NCBI GenBank assembly: GCA_930367215.1 | Contig: OV884056.1 | Span: 44,268,308 to 44,332,307, forward strand | Origin: Pollenia angustigena | Lineage: Eukaryota; Arthropoda; Insecta; Diptera; Polleniidae | Direction: 5' to 3' | DNA length: 64,000 bases | Shown here: one piece after another, positions 44,820-54,604 of the stretch | How positions within the stretch are numbered: the stretch's first letter is position 1 | Layout: every line of letters starts with the position of its first letter | Position numbers and translations under genes: made by a program | The notes under the pieces: model-generated | The model's database searches: none | The model's input: the letters and a program-made list of their open reading frames with translations, nothing else | What the model was told of the DNA's origin: nothing

Positions 44820-45300
44820 AATACAGTGGATCATCTCATAAATTGTGAAATAGAGAATCATAAAGCTGAGCCCATTTCATCTGAATTAACTTTGGGAGAG
44901 ACAAAGTGTACCGCAGTTTAAAGCCCATATCATCTGAATTAACTTTGGGAGGGGCAAAGTGTACCGCAGTTTTAAAAAAAGTTTGGGGTCCTTATTTCAA
45001 AAACCAACTAAAAGCAGATATAGCAGAAACTATGTTTAGTTTGATAATAGACGAAGCTACTGATTCCATAAACACTTGTGCCATGCGCGTGCCACTCTTT
45101 GCAGCTCGCAGTAACACATGCGGTTTCCAAATCTGGTCAGTGAACTAAAATCTCGGCTTCCCAAAAATATTACTATTTTGAAAAAAATTTCAACATTTTC
45201 AATAGATAATACTCTGAAAAAAATAAAGGACCCCATAATTGAAATTTTAAATGAAATGAATTTTTGCGCTGGTGAAATAGAAACTAAAAATCTCAAACTA
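44820..45300 (+). pseudogene. hAT transposase, broken N-terminal and middle parts
   Basis: hAT transposases cut and paste DNA with an RNase H-like fold. One frame reads ELTLGGAKCTAVLKKVWGP and then MFSLIIDEATDSINT: the LIIDEATD block is the first catalytic-aspartate region of hAT. A second frame from 45118 reads SELKSRLPKNITILKKIS and TFSIDNTLKKIKDPI, typical of the hAT middle region, so the sequence between was deleted. A 53-bp tandem duplication (44870 and 44923) breaks the frame near the beginning. The zinc-finger N-terminus is not recognisable. The copy cannot make a working enzyme. Confidence 0.7.
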
Positions 45301-45365
45301 AAAATCTCAAATTTAGAATCCCGATTTCAAAATCCGGATAATAATTCAGTTTTGGTTTTAAAAAT

Positions 45366-46005
45366 TTGAAAAAAATTGTTGAAAAACTTATAACGGATAA
45401 CTTATGTCATCAAGTCAACACTTTAATTTCTCCCTTCCAACACGTTTTTCAAAAAAGATGTTCAACTTCAACAAATCTATTGCAACTTACTACAATAGTC
45501 AACCGCGGTTTTCTTCAAAGAAAACAAACAGATGTAGTTTATACAGACTTCAGCAAAGCTTTTGATAAAGTCAATCACAAACTTCTTATAAAGAAATTGC
45601 ACTTGATGGGATTTGCTAATATTAGCTTAATGTGGATTAACTCATTTATTTAACAAATAGAAAGCAGAGCGTACTTTTCAACAATGAAACCTCGAAAAAT
45701 ATAAACGTATCATCCGGGGTACCACAGGGCAGCCACCTTGGACCGCTTTTATTTTCCTTGTTTATAAACGATTTACCACAAGTTATTCAGTTTTCAAGTA
45801 TTTTAATGTATGAGGATGATGTGAAAATTTTCTTAAGTATTAGTGAATAACAAAATGAGACTCTTTAGTGAATACTCCAACCATGTTTTACTTCAAAATT
45901 ACTTGGATTCGTTTTACAAATGGTGTAATTCAAATTTAATGGAGCTGAATCTAAAAAAGTGCAAATATATGCGTTTTGTCCGAAAGCGACCGATATCTGT
46001 AAATT
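45366..46005 (+). pseudogene. LINE relic 3: reverse transcriptase fragment
   Basis: Frame 45366-45653 reads HQVNTLISPFQHVFQK, then VVYTDFSKAFDKVNHKLL, the RT motif A of non-LTR elements. After a stop, GVPQGSHLGPLLFSLFINDLP can be traced in another frame (45715-45780) and YEDDVKIFLS marks a mutated catalytic motif (Y-E-D-D). The last part is SFYKWCNSNLMELNLKKCKY. At least two frameshifts. It differs from the family at 25180 and 28742 and from relic 4. Both ends are truncated; it lies inside foldback d. Confidence 0.7.
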
Positions 46006-46011
46006 ATATGC

Positions 46012-46345
46012 TGGGCGCAAGGATTTCTCTTCTATGGTATAACGAATACTGGCTTCGCTAACTAAAGCTTCTCTATATAGCCAACCTTCGGCCGGGTGAA
46101 AGGATTTTCTTCTCTTTGGTATAACGAACACTGGCTTCGCTTACTAAAGCTTCACTACATAGCCGGCCTTCGGCCGGGCGCAAGGATTTTCTTTTCTATG
46201 GTATAACAAACTCTGGCTTCGCTCAGTAAAGCTTCTCTTAATAGTCGGCATTCGGCCGGGCTTAATGATTTTTTCCTCTATGGTATAACAAACACCGGCT
46301 TCGCTAACTTAAGCATCTCTGCATAACCGGCAAGGATTTTCTTCA
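46012..46345 (+). repeat. Core array 3: four units of 81-82 bp
   Basis: GGATTT of each unit falls at 46021, 46102 and 46184, with a degraded fourth near 46266. Units carry CCGGCCTTCGGCCGGGCGCA and 'ctggcttcgct..ctaaagcttc'. It is the longest and most regular array of the four in this window. Confidence 0.85.
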
Positions 46346-46639
46346 CTTTAGTCAAAGAATTTGGGTTTTTTTTACTATCCCTAGAAACTTTTGCATAGAA
46401 TTTTATAAAATTTGTGTAAAAATGTTTGGGGTTATTTTTCATTTCTTAAAATTTGCATTTTTTATTCCACTTAAAATGCAAAAACACCCTAACGAAAAAA
46501 TGAAAAATAACCCAAAAAACAAAAAAATTGCGCCAAAATTTCATGTTGTTGTGACTCGTGTTAAATTTTGGGGCCGTTTTTAATTTTACTTTTGGGGCCA
46601 TATTTCCTGGGGTCATTTTGCGCACCGCCTAAAAGAAGG

Positions 46640-46796
46640 CGTAAAATTAGATAACGTTTGTTGCCACACTTTAAACATATCGGACGATATTGTGAAAAAA
46701 TCGGTTTATCAGAAAAGTACCAAAATGAGTTGGTATATGAGGAAGACGAAAATGACATGATTGAAATGTCAAATAGTTGTCACAACTTAATTTAAA
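46640..46796 (+). pseudogene. hAT transposase, C-terminal fragment
   Basis: Reads VKLDNVCCHTLNISDDIVKK, then IGLSEKYQNELVYEEDEND, with a stop near 46790. It lies between the foldback right end and the hAT right terminus, in the same direction as the 44820 fragments, so it is probably the end of the same transposase. The family match is weaker than for the N-terminal fragment. Confidence 0.45.
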
Positions 46797-46984
46797 ATAT
46801 ATTTATTATATAAAAACATTAAAATAAGTGTTTATATTAATGTAAATTGTTTATTATATTAATGAAAATCAATGTAACAAAACTAGCACTTTTATTTCTT
46901 ATTGTAGAACAATTTAGCACTTTTTTTGTCGATTTAGCACTTTTAATTTGAATTCGTCTGGCAAGCCCGGTTACAATTAAAACT

Positions 46985-47185
46985 GGTGTTTATAATTCTT
47001 ATTCGCTTAACAGTTTTATTTGTATATTATCTTTAGTTTTTCTTAAATCTTTGGATAAAGTTTCCTGATGATCTGGTCTAAGCAACTAGTGAAATGCGCA
47101 TAAGAATATCTTATCTCATCAACAATAAATTTCAGTTTATCAATAGTATGAAATGGGAATTTAGCACATTTAAGCGAACCCTTGT
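46985..47185 (-). repeat. Dispersed repeat family B, reverse copy
   Basis: 'gatgatctggtc', 'aagcaactagtgaaatgcgc' are the inverse of 14487-14530. 'aatttcagtttatcaatag' and 'aaatgggaatttagcaca' are the inverse of 58915-58960. This copy joins parts that are separate elsewhere. Confidence 0.55.
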
Positions 47186-47647
47186 TAATTAATTTTTTGA
47201 ATCCCAAGAAAAACTTTGTTATTTAAAATTTCTATTCAAAATAAATTTGAACTAGATGACCCGTGCGAATATTTCGCACCGTTAGTTGTCATTTTTGTAA
47301 CATGAAATGAAAATAATTAATAGAAATTTTAGTAACTTCAATACATTTTATTAAAAGTATAATAATATTAGAAATCATAATATATATCATACATATTTAC
47401 ATACATACAAACATATGTTTAAATGCTTTTATGATACTTCTTTGAATACAATGTTAGAGGTAATGACATGATCATCGTTAACTTTTTGCCCGTACGAATC
47501 CTTTATCAATGAAAATGTTATTTTTTCAATTTCTAATTATTTTTTGTCATTAGTGTTAGAAATAAGCTTTAAAATGAGATATCATTCATTAAATTTGATG
47601 CGGTGGTATGGGAGATATTTGCAACCGACAAAAAAAAGTGCTTTAGA

Positions 47648-47651
<4 letters not shown>

Positions 47652-47717
<66 letters not shown>
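47652..47717. repeat. (AT)33 microsatellite
   Basis: Uninterrupted alternating A-T for about 66 bp. Short open frames reading IYIYIY come from it and are not genes. It is likely length-polymorphic. Confidence 0.95.
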
Positions 47718-47720
<3 letters not shown>

Positions 47721-47765
47721 AGTGTGTCTTTTTATTTATTAAACAAAAATACGAAAGTATAAAAA

Positions 47766-47896
47766 TTTACCCCCGTATTTATAAACGATTATTAAATTTA
47801 CCAAACATTTATTAGGGATAATTTTCATAGTAAATTTGTTCTTTAATTTAAACCTTTATTAAATTTTAAAATTTTTTGTGAATACAGGCATTAATG
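47766..47896. mobile_element. Palindromic element related to 1379-1461
   Basis: 'tttacccccgtatttataaa' and the imperfect inverse near 'tttgtgaatacaggcattaa' bound 130 bp rich in TTTATTAAA. It is longer than the copy at 1379. Limits approximate. Confidence 0.35.
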
Positions 47897-48755
47897 AATA
47901 AGAATATCAAAGTCTTTTCAATATTGTTTAAGTTTTAATATTTTTTCCTCACAAGCTTTCTCACAAAGCCGTCTAGAAACCCTTCAGATTTTTTGTAAAA
48001 GTATTAACCTTTCGATAATTTTGTACTTAACTCAAGTATTTTCCACACTTTCTAAAGCAATTTCAATACAAAACTTAGAAATAAAACAAAAACTTAACAA
48101 TAAGTTTCAAGTACTACTCTTTTTTTTTAAATTTTGCCCTCCGACTTGAGGTTGCATCACACTGCTTTTATGCCTTAAAAACACTACAAGAACAATAAAC
48201 ATAACACAAAAAAAAAAACGGCAATATTTCATTTTTACAAAAAAACAAAAATCTACAACAGAAAGCAAAAACGAAACACAAGAAACCACTTTATTAAACA
48301 AAATTTTTATTTACTCTTGAGCTGTGTGAACTGCAAAAAACCACTAAGATGCAATATGTTACATGATCAAAAAATATAACAAAAAAAAAAAAAAAAGCAA
48401 AGATTAGCACAAATACTATATTATTACAGTTTATAGTGGAAGTATCTTAAAAAGAGGAGGAATGAAATAGTTTTAAAAATAGCACAAAAAAAACTGAAAT
48501 ACATATTGACAAAGACAACTAATTTTTGTGCCATATGTTAAGTGTGGAATGGACTTAATAACAAAAAAAAATATTTTTATTTAGTTAAAAGGAAAAAAAA
48601 GGACGAAATATTTCAATAATAAAGCATCTTCATAAGGATTTATTGATTATAGTGTTGCTAGAGTTTTTGATTATGAAATTTATTAACTTGTGTTATGCAC
48701 AGAGATAATTTCTCGCCAATTTTTTTTCAATTAAATTACTATATAATAATCAGCT
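47897..48755. other. No gene recognised
   Basis: A/T-rich with several A8-A15 runs and no recognisable repeat or coding frame. Confidence 0.45.
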
Positions 48756-48759
48756 TTAA

Positions 48760-50190
48760 CCCATTAAGGCCCGAACCATGATCCCATTGAGCTATAATGA
48801 TGAAACTTTTACAATTTAATTGTTTATACCTAAATATGAAAGAAAACAAATTTTGGGCAAATCGGATACGTGGGAGCCCAGATAATCCCCATTGCGAAAA
48901 CGCAACGATGGGCCTTAACGATATACAAATTAAGCGCATTTGTAAAAATTTTAAATTAAAATATTTTATTCACGTCTTTAGGAAAAAAAATTAAAACAGA
49001 TATTCATTTACATTTTATTTTTAATTCAATTATGATATGCTCCAAGGCACTTTGGGTGCACTGCTACGTCACTTTTTTCACATTTGTAAATTGATTGGTC
49101 CATAATTTACCATAGGACCCATATAAAACCCACTCTCGAAAAACACTTTGGTACGCCTAAAACCATAAAAAATAATTCTATTGTTATAAATTTTGTTCTG
49201 TCACAGTTTTAAATGACTAGAAATCACACTGTCAACTTTCGTAAATATCTGAAATATCCCAGCTGTCAGTGGATGGTATCAAATATTGAAGTAACCCTGC
49301 TGGAAATTTGTGTCAATTGTTCCTGGATTTGTGAAAATAGAACAAGTTCAAAAAGATAGAACTCATGACCAGTGAAAGGAGAACTAATCATCTAACTGGT
49401 GCATAAAGAACAAGAAGGTAAAAAAAGTCATGAATTACGGTACATACTACATTGTATCGAAATAATCTTACATTGTTCTAACTAACACTTGACACGTTCA
49501 TTGAGAATAGATGTGTGACTGGTCAAATGGTGTCAATTAACCAATGACAAACCCATGTAAAAGTAATAGATCTTATTCATATAAACTGTTAGAACTGGAA
49601 CCGGTCTCTTCCCCCAAAGACCTATCACGGGACTACTTTGGTGGAAGTTTTCTTCCCTTTAGGAAAATAGCACACTTGACATAGAGAATTTACCTACTGC
49701 GTAATAACAACAACTTATAATTTACATGTATTCATGTTTTATTTAAATAGCAAGTGATTGTTTAATATATTTTATTTGATAATTTTATGTAATTTGTATA
49801 TGGTTTAGGCCCAGTGTTGCGTTTTCGCATCACGGATGTATCCAATCATAAAAAAAGTCTCAAATGTCTACGATGATTGGATTTTTGAGTAGAAATAATA
49901 ATGTTCGTATGTTACCTATCTCCTTCAGAAGTTTCAGATAGGTATATGATATATTACTTTATTTTTTTAAACATTTTCCAAAAGTACCCAAAAATCAGGA
50001 AAATTTAAAAATTTAAATTAAAAATTTTTATAAAAAAAACTTATGTATGATACAAATCCAAAAACAGGTCGATTAGATATTAAGTTAAAATTTATTTCTC
50101 TGTGCTTTATAACAATATCACGTAACAACAATATGCCTGAGGGGAGGTTTAAGTGAACGTTGCGAAAACGCAACGCAGGGCCTTAATGGG
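48760..50190. mobile_element. piggyBac-like non-autonomous element, complete ends
   Basis: Perfect 13-bp inverted ends CCCATTAAGGCCC (48760-48772) and GGGCCTTAATGGG (50178-50190), each flanked by TTAA (48756-48759 and 50191-50194). TTAA target and ends starting CCC are the piggyBac signature. Near each end lies the same direct sequence GTTGCGAAAACGCAACG, itself a small hairpin, and 49815-49830 has a variant of it. No transposase frame exists. The middle carries one unit of the 4150 tandem repeat and a copy of repeat D, so it has received other repeats. Confidence 0.85.
49302..49672 (+). repeat. Dispersed repeat family D, copy 2
   Basis: From 'ccctgctggaaatttgtgtc' to 'cttccctttagg', inside the piggyBac-like element. 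It has 'gaactcatgaccagtgaaag' and 'atcacgggactactttggtg' as in copy 1. Confidence 0.65.
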
Positions 50191-50216
50191 TTAATAAAAA
50201 ATTTTAAGAAGTGACC

Positions 50217-50690
50217 CTAAAGGGAAGCGCACTGACACCAAATTAGTTCCGTGATAGGGGTTTGGTGGTAGAGACCGGTTCTAGTTTGAACACTTTCTAT
50301 GAATAAGACCTAGCACTTTTACATTGGAGGGGGTCAATTGACACCGTTTGACCAGCCACACATCTATTCTCAACGAACGTGTTTAGTGACAGTTACTACA
50401 ATGTGGTATTATTTCAATACAATGTAGTATTATTTCAATAAAACAAGTCTGAGAATTAAATTCAAGAACCAAATTTTACAAAGTCCCAAAAAATGTGTTA
50501 CACCACCGGTGAAGACTGTACTGTTATTCCTTACTTTTCCTACCTTTTTGTTCTTCATATACCAGTTAAATGATTGTTTCTTCTTTCACAATTCACGAGT
50601 TCTATCTTTTTATACTTGTTCTATATTCACAAACCCCAGGACCAGTCTGTTGGACCAATTAACTCAAATTTCCCGCAGGGGAATTAAACG
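50217..50690 (-). repeat. Dispersed repeat family D, copy 3 (reverse)
   Basis: Inverse of copies 1 and 2 from 'ctaaagggaagcgcactgac' to 'aactcaaatttcccgcaggg'. It is the longest copy and includes 'gtgttacaccaccggtgaag', also in copy 1. It begins about 25 bp to the right of the piggyBac-like element. Confidence 0.65.
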
Positions 50691-50771
50691 TTTACTTATA
50701 TCAACAACATTTCTGTAGAAAATGTTGTAAATATCAAAAAATATTTATTGATACACCACAGGTGGTGAATA

Positions 50772-50905
50772 TAAAGTATATATATTCTGGGTCCTTATGA
50801 GAAGCGAAGTTGATTTAACGATGTCCGTCTGTCCGTTGAAATGGGTTTTCCGAAGACCCCATATATGATTGGGGCCAGGTTATTATACATTTATGTCACA
50901 TATGG
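50772..50905 (+). repeat. Copy of the 335-480 repeat
   Basis: 'tctgggtccttatga', 'agcgaagttgatttaacg', ATGTCCGTCTGTCCG and 'ttatgtcacata' line up with 345-480. A T26 run and 'ataccctt' follow at 51138-51175. Confidence 0.6.
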
Positions 50906-51345
50906 TCCGAAATTGTTTGCTATTGAAATTTAGCAAGATCGGTCCACAAATGGCTGAGATATGCGTAAAAACCACGACTGCCTCACATTGTTTCCTTTAA
51001 AGGTACAATTAGACGTGGCATTACCACACCAACACTGTATTGCCAAACCACATAAACAAACCATGCAAACCAATTCAATTTTGGTTTCTACGGTCATACA
51101 TACATACATGGCTATGGTAAAACAGTGTGGGTAATGTGTTTTTTTTTTTTTTTTTTTTTTTTGTTTTTTTATACCCTTCACTACAAGTGGTGGATTTTAT
51201 TTTTATACAAACACATTATAATGTGTTTAATTTTACGCATACACATACACATTAATGCATGTATATGATATGCCGCTCAAATAAAGAAACAAACTCGTAA
51301 ACTCAATATATTTTAATTTAACGCTTCTTTAGTAAAAGCATTCGT

Positions 51346-51412
51346 AGCCGAGTTGTTAAGTTCTCTCCTGAGACTGATGATATTGCCAGTTCGAATCCCA
51401 AAAAGAATTTAT
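51346..51412 (+). repeat. tRNA-like sequence 1
   Basis: Box A-like TAGCCGAGTTG and box B-like AGTTCGAATCC are about 35 bp apart, close to real tRNA spacing. The ends (GCATTCG and GAATTT) do not make a proper acceptor stem and the arm sequences are degenerate. Likely a tRNA pseudogene or SINE head; an A/T-rich simple tail follows. Confidence 0.4.
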
Positions 51413-51649
51413 TTTTATTTTTTTTTTATTTAATTTTTTTATGTTCTAAAAAAACGATTTTAAGATTATAAAACGAATTTGAAACATCAACTTTGGCAAA
51501 AGAGGAAACGGGCTTAGGTACAAATAAAACAGAAGTAAAGGAAAAAACATGTAAAATCAATTAGAATGGATAATCATTCTGGAAAGCAAATTTCGATCTA
51601 CCAAATATTAAAATACAATATGGTTTAAGGATTGATGTTTGACTAGTGA

Positions 51650-51775
51650 CGTCAGCAGTCGTCGATGGCTGCGAGTGTAAGACGGCAAATCCATCTGAGG
51701 AGATCGAGTGGTTGCGATCGAAACATGTCATGGTAACCTGCCGGCCAGGGTTCGAGCCCGAGCCACGTCAAGAAT
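51650..51775 (+). repeat. tRNA-like sequence 2 (SINE-like)
   Basis: GC-richer block with 'gatcgagtggttgcgatc' (box A-like) and CAGGGTTCGAGCCC (box B). Ends GACGT and ACGTC can pair. Too long for a tRNA, so perhaps a tRNA-derived retroposon. Confidence 0.35.
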
Positions 51776-52135
51776 GAAAGATTATCAATAACAATTTTAA
51801 TTAATTTTCATGTGTAAAATTCCTTTCTTCATAAAAATAATTTAATAAAAATTAAATTTCATGAACTTAAGCCTAATTAAAAATATTAAAAATTTGGATT
51901 AAAAACCATAAATAGTTCAACAAAATAACCACAATACTAATTATTTTTTTGTTTTTTTATATTCTTCGGCATGACGAAATGAAAAGTTGGCGTGGCTCAA
52001 TTAATATTTATTTATACCTATCTAAAGAACGTTATTTATGAATATAACTGTTTGTTCTTATCTCACCATGGTGAAGGGTATATAAGATTCGGCAAAGCCG
52101 AATAAAGCACTTTTGCTTCTTATTAGGATAATATT

Positions 52136-52842
52136 GGTATGGTTCAAGTATGTATGGAACAAAATATCGGCCAAATAGCCGCCGCGAAGTCGGCGGCACA
52201 CCTCCATCCGATGGTTCAATTTTTGATGACGCTGAGGCATAACTGAAGTTCTATGCCGTTAATGTGCCGAATTATCTCATCCTTTAGCTATTGAATTGTT
52301 GCTGGCTTATCGAAGTACACCTTTTCTTTCAAATAACCCCCAAAGAAAGAAGTCCAACGGTGTCAAATCACATGATCTTGGCGGCAATTGACATCGCCAC
52401 CACGTGAGATAACACGGCCATTGAATTTGTCGCGCAAAAGAGCCATTGTTTCTTTAGCTGTGTGGTAAGTGGCACCGTCCTGTTGCAACCACATATCGTC
52501 CATATCCATATCTTCCAATTTGGGCCATAAAAAGTTCGTCTCACGATAGCGACCACCATTCACAGTAACTGCCGGACCGGCCTCATTTTGGAAAAAAAAA
52601 TGAGGCCCGATGATGCCGCCAGCCCATAAACCGCACCAAACAGTCACTCTTTGTCAATGCTTTGTCTTTTCGACAATCACTTTTGCATTATCATTCGCCC
52701 AAATGCGGCAATTCTGCTTATTGACGAATCCACTGAAGTGAAAATGTGTCTCATCACTGAAGATGATTTTCTTCGAAAATGCACGATATGCATTTTGATT
52801 TGAAAACGTTGCTCGATTGTGTATCTTTTCATGGTTCAAATT
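52136..52842 (-). pseudogene. Tc1/mariner-family transposase, frameshifted
   Basis: Cut-and-paste transposase of the IS630/Tc1/mariner group, read on the minus strand. The first frame (52839-52654) has NAYRAFSKKIIFSDETHFHF, the first catalytic aspartate, then NKQNCRIWANDNAKVIVEK. The second (52647-52363) has TVWCGLWAGGIIGPHFF and DDMWLQQDGATYHTA, the second aspartate. A frameshift near 52360 moves PLDFFLWG, holding the third aspartate, to a third frame, and HRMEVCRRLRGGYLADILFH ends the protein near 52136. The DNA-binding N-terminus is missing. A CATA-like 'ggtatggttcaagtatg' at 52138 may be near one terminus; no matching opposite end was found. Confidence 0.85.
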
Positions 52843-52859
52843 GAGTTAGTCTGAAATTG

Positions 52860-53704
52860 AGAAATGTCAAATGAAATGCAGAAAAAATTTTGACGTTTAG
52901 GTGTGGTTCACATTAAACATCGGCCCTTAAAATTGATCCACCTGTTACATATGTTTAGAAAATTTAATATTTGCGTTTAAATTAGCAATTGAAAAAAACT
53001 TGCATTCAAAAATTTTTACAGTGAGAGATAAGATTTGAATATGTGGTCAATTTGTTTTAGTAAATTATTTTTGATTTTGCATTTATTAAAAACAAATCTA
53101 AATAGTAAACACCATTTAAGGAGAAAAATTAAAATAATAACATTATTTTTAACAAATAGAAACTGGGAATTATTTCCTTCCGAAGGTAACTTTATATTAT
53201 ATTCAACATTTTTAATTTTTCGAATTTATTCTATGAGCTAAATTTCAGTTATGTATTTTATAAAGCTTTTTTGTAATAGTTCTATTCCTACAATTTTTCA
53301 GAAATGACTTTATACACTACCAGACTTTTTACATTTTACCTTAACATTATTTTTGTTTATATTCATTTTGAAAACTTTGGAATTCATAAGGTGTTAATCT
53401 CATCTTATTATACAAATACACCAATACCCCGGTTTGCGTCGCTAATTGGGACCGTAAAACCACGACGCAATCCGAAGCACGTTTTTCTAGATTTCCAAAA
53501 TTTATAATTTATGATGAAAAAGTAAATTTTGAATTGTTAGGCTGTTCTTTTAAATTTCAAAAAAAGTTAAAACTATCTTTTGAATTTTCACTTGTTTTAA
53601 GGGCAGGCATTCTTTGCTGTTTTTGATCTTCAATCCAGTTAGTTAGAAGTGTCTCCATTTTTTTCATTAAAGGACTTCAACAAATTTTTTTTATTTTATC
53701 AGCA
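52860..53704. other. No gene recognised
   Basis: A/T-rich. A small inverted pair TTGCGTCG / CGACGCAA lies at 53436-53471. Short frames have no domains. Confidence 0.45.
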
Positions 53705-54159
53705 TCTCTGAAGGCTCCGTGCAATAACTCCCAGGCGCAATAAGTCCCAGTGCAATAACTCCCAATGAATTAAATACCAAAATAAATGAAATGAGTCCCA
53801 AACTGGAAAAAATAAATAAATCCCAAAAAAAATGAAATAATTTCCAAGTCTTAAATGAAACAAACCCCAACTTTTGGGAGTTATTTCATAATGAAATAAC
53901 TCCTAAAGACATTAATGAAATAACTTCCAAAAACAGTCCATCGAAAAGAAATGAAATAAGACCCAAAAAAAAAAATTAAACAACTTCCAAAGAAATTTAT
54001 TATATATGTATTCGTTTTACTTGAATATTTACATATTAGGTTACCAAAAAACTAACATTGAGTCCTCGACATTTTGACAACAAATCGGGCATTTTATTAT
54101 ATCCTGACCTCCTGCAATGGCAACTACCTGCAGTTTAAGCACGAAGGGTACAAGGAGTA

Positions 54160-54412
54160 CCTCCTCTATGGTATAAGAAACATCGGCTTCGCTAACTAAA
54201 GCAAACACCGGCTTCGCTAACTAAAGCCTCTCTGCATAGCCGGTCTTTGGCCGGGCGCAAGGATTTTATACTCTATGGTATAACAACCACCGGCTTCGCT
54301 AACTAAAGCTTCTCTGCATAGCCGGCCTTCGGCCGGGCGCAAGGATTTTCTCCTCTATGGTATAACAAACACCGGCTTCGCTAACTAAAGCTTCATTGCA
54401 TAGCCGGTAACC
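54160..54412 (+). repeat. Core array 4: about three units of 82 bp
   Basis: Units carry 'gccggccttcggccgggcgc', 'aaggattttctcctctatgg', 'tataacaaacaccggcttcg' and 'ctaactaaagcttc'. The first unit has a short internal duplication of 'ggcttcgctaactaaagc'. Confidence 0.8.
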
Positions 54413-54604
54413 ATAAGACACTGCAATTGCAATTAGCAAAATTTTCTTCTTTGATAAACTTAAGTCATTGTATTCAAATAGTTTGAAATATCCCGTTATA
54501 AATACGGTTTAAAATTTTAAACAATTTTAAGAAATTGCAAATAATTGAAAATGAAAAAACTCCCACAAAAAATGAAATAACTCCCACAGCAAATGAAATA
54601 ACAC

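Larger units (their letters stand above)
45314..46629. mobile_element. Foldback-type element d, core array plus right end, inside the hAT element
   Basis: Right terminus inverse of GGCGGTGCGCAAAATGACCC at 46610-46629, like the left end of d' at 5541. The right arm (46420-46610) carries GGGGTTATTTTTCATTT words and their inverse. The array of 82-bp units occupies 46012-46345. The left part, 45314-45366, matches sequence just before the array in d' ('aatttagaatcccgatttca', 'cagttttggttttaaaaat'). A LINE fragment (45366-46005) separates that part from the array. The left terminus is missing. Confidence 0.65.
44525..46969 (+). mobile_element. hAT element, 2445 bp, 8-bp target duplication
   Basis: Ends CAGGCTTGCCAG and the inverse CGGGCTTGCCAG, with perfect 8-bp repeats GTTACAAT outside (44517-44524 and 46970-46977). 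The subterminal word TTTAGCACTTTTT occurs inside both ends in opposite orientation, as expected of transposase binding sites. The interior holds broken hAT transposase text (44820-45300 and 46640-46796), separated by a foldback element and a LINE fragment. Termini, duplication length and transposase agree, so the class is secure. Confidence 0.92.

Noticed and set aside
47544..47762. 72-codon open frame reading IYIYIY
   Set aside because: Produced by the (AT)33 microsatellite.
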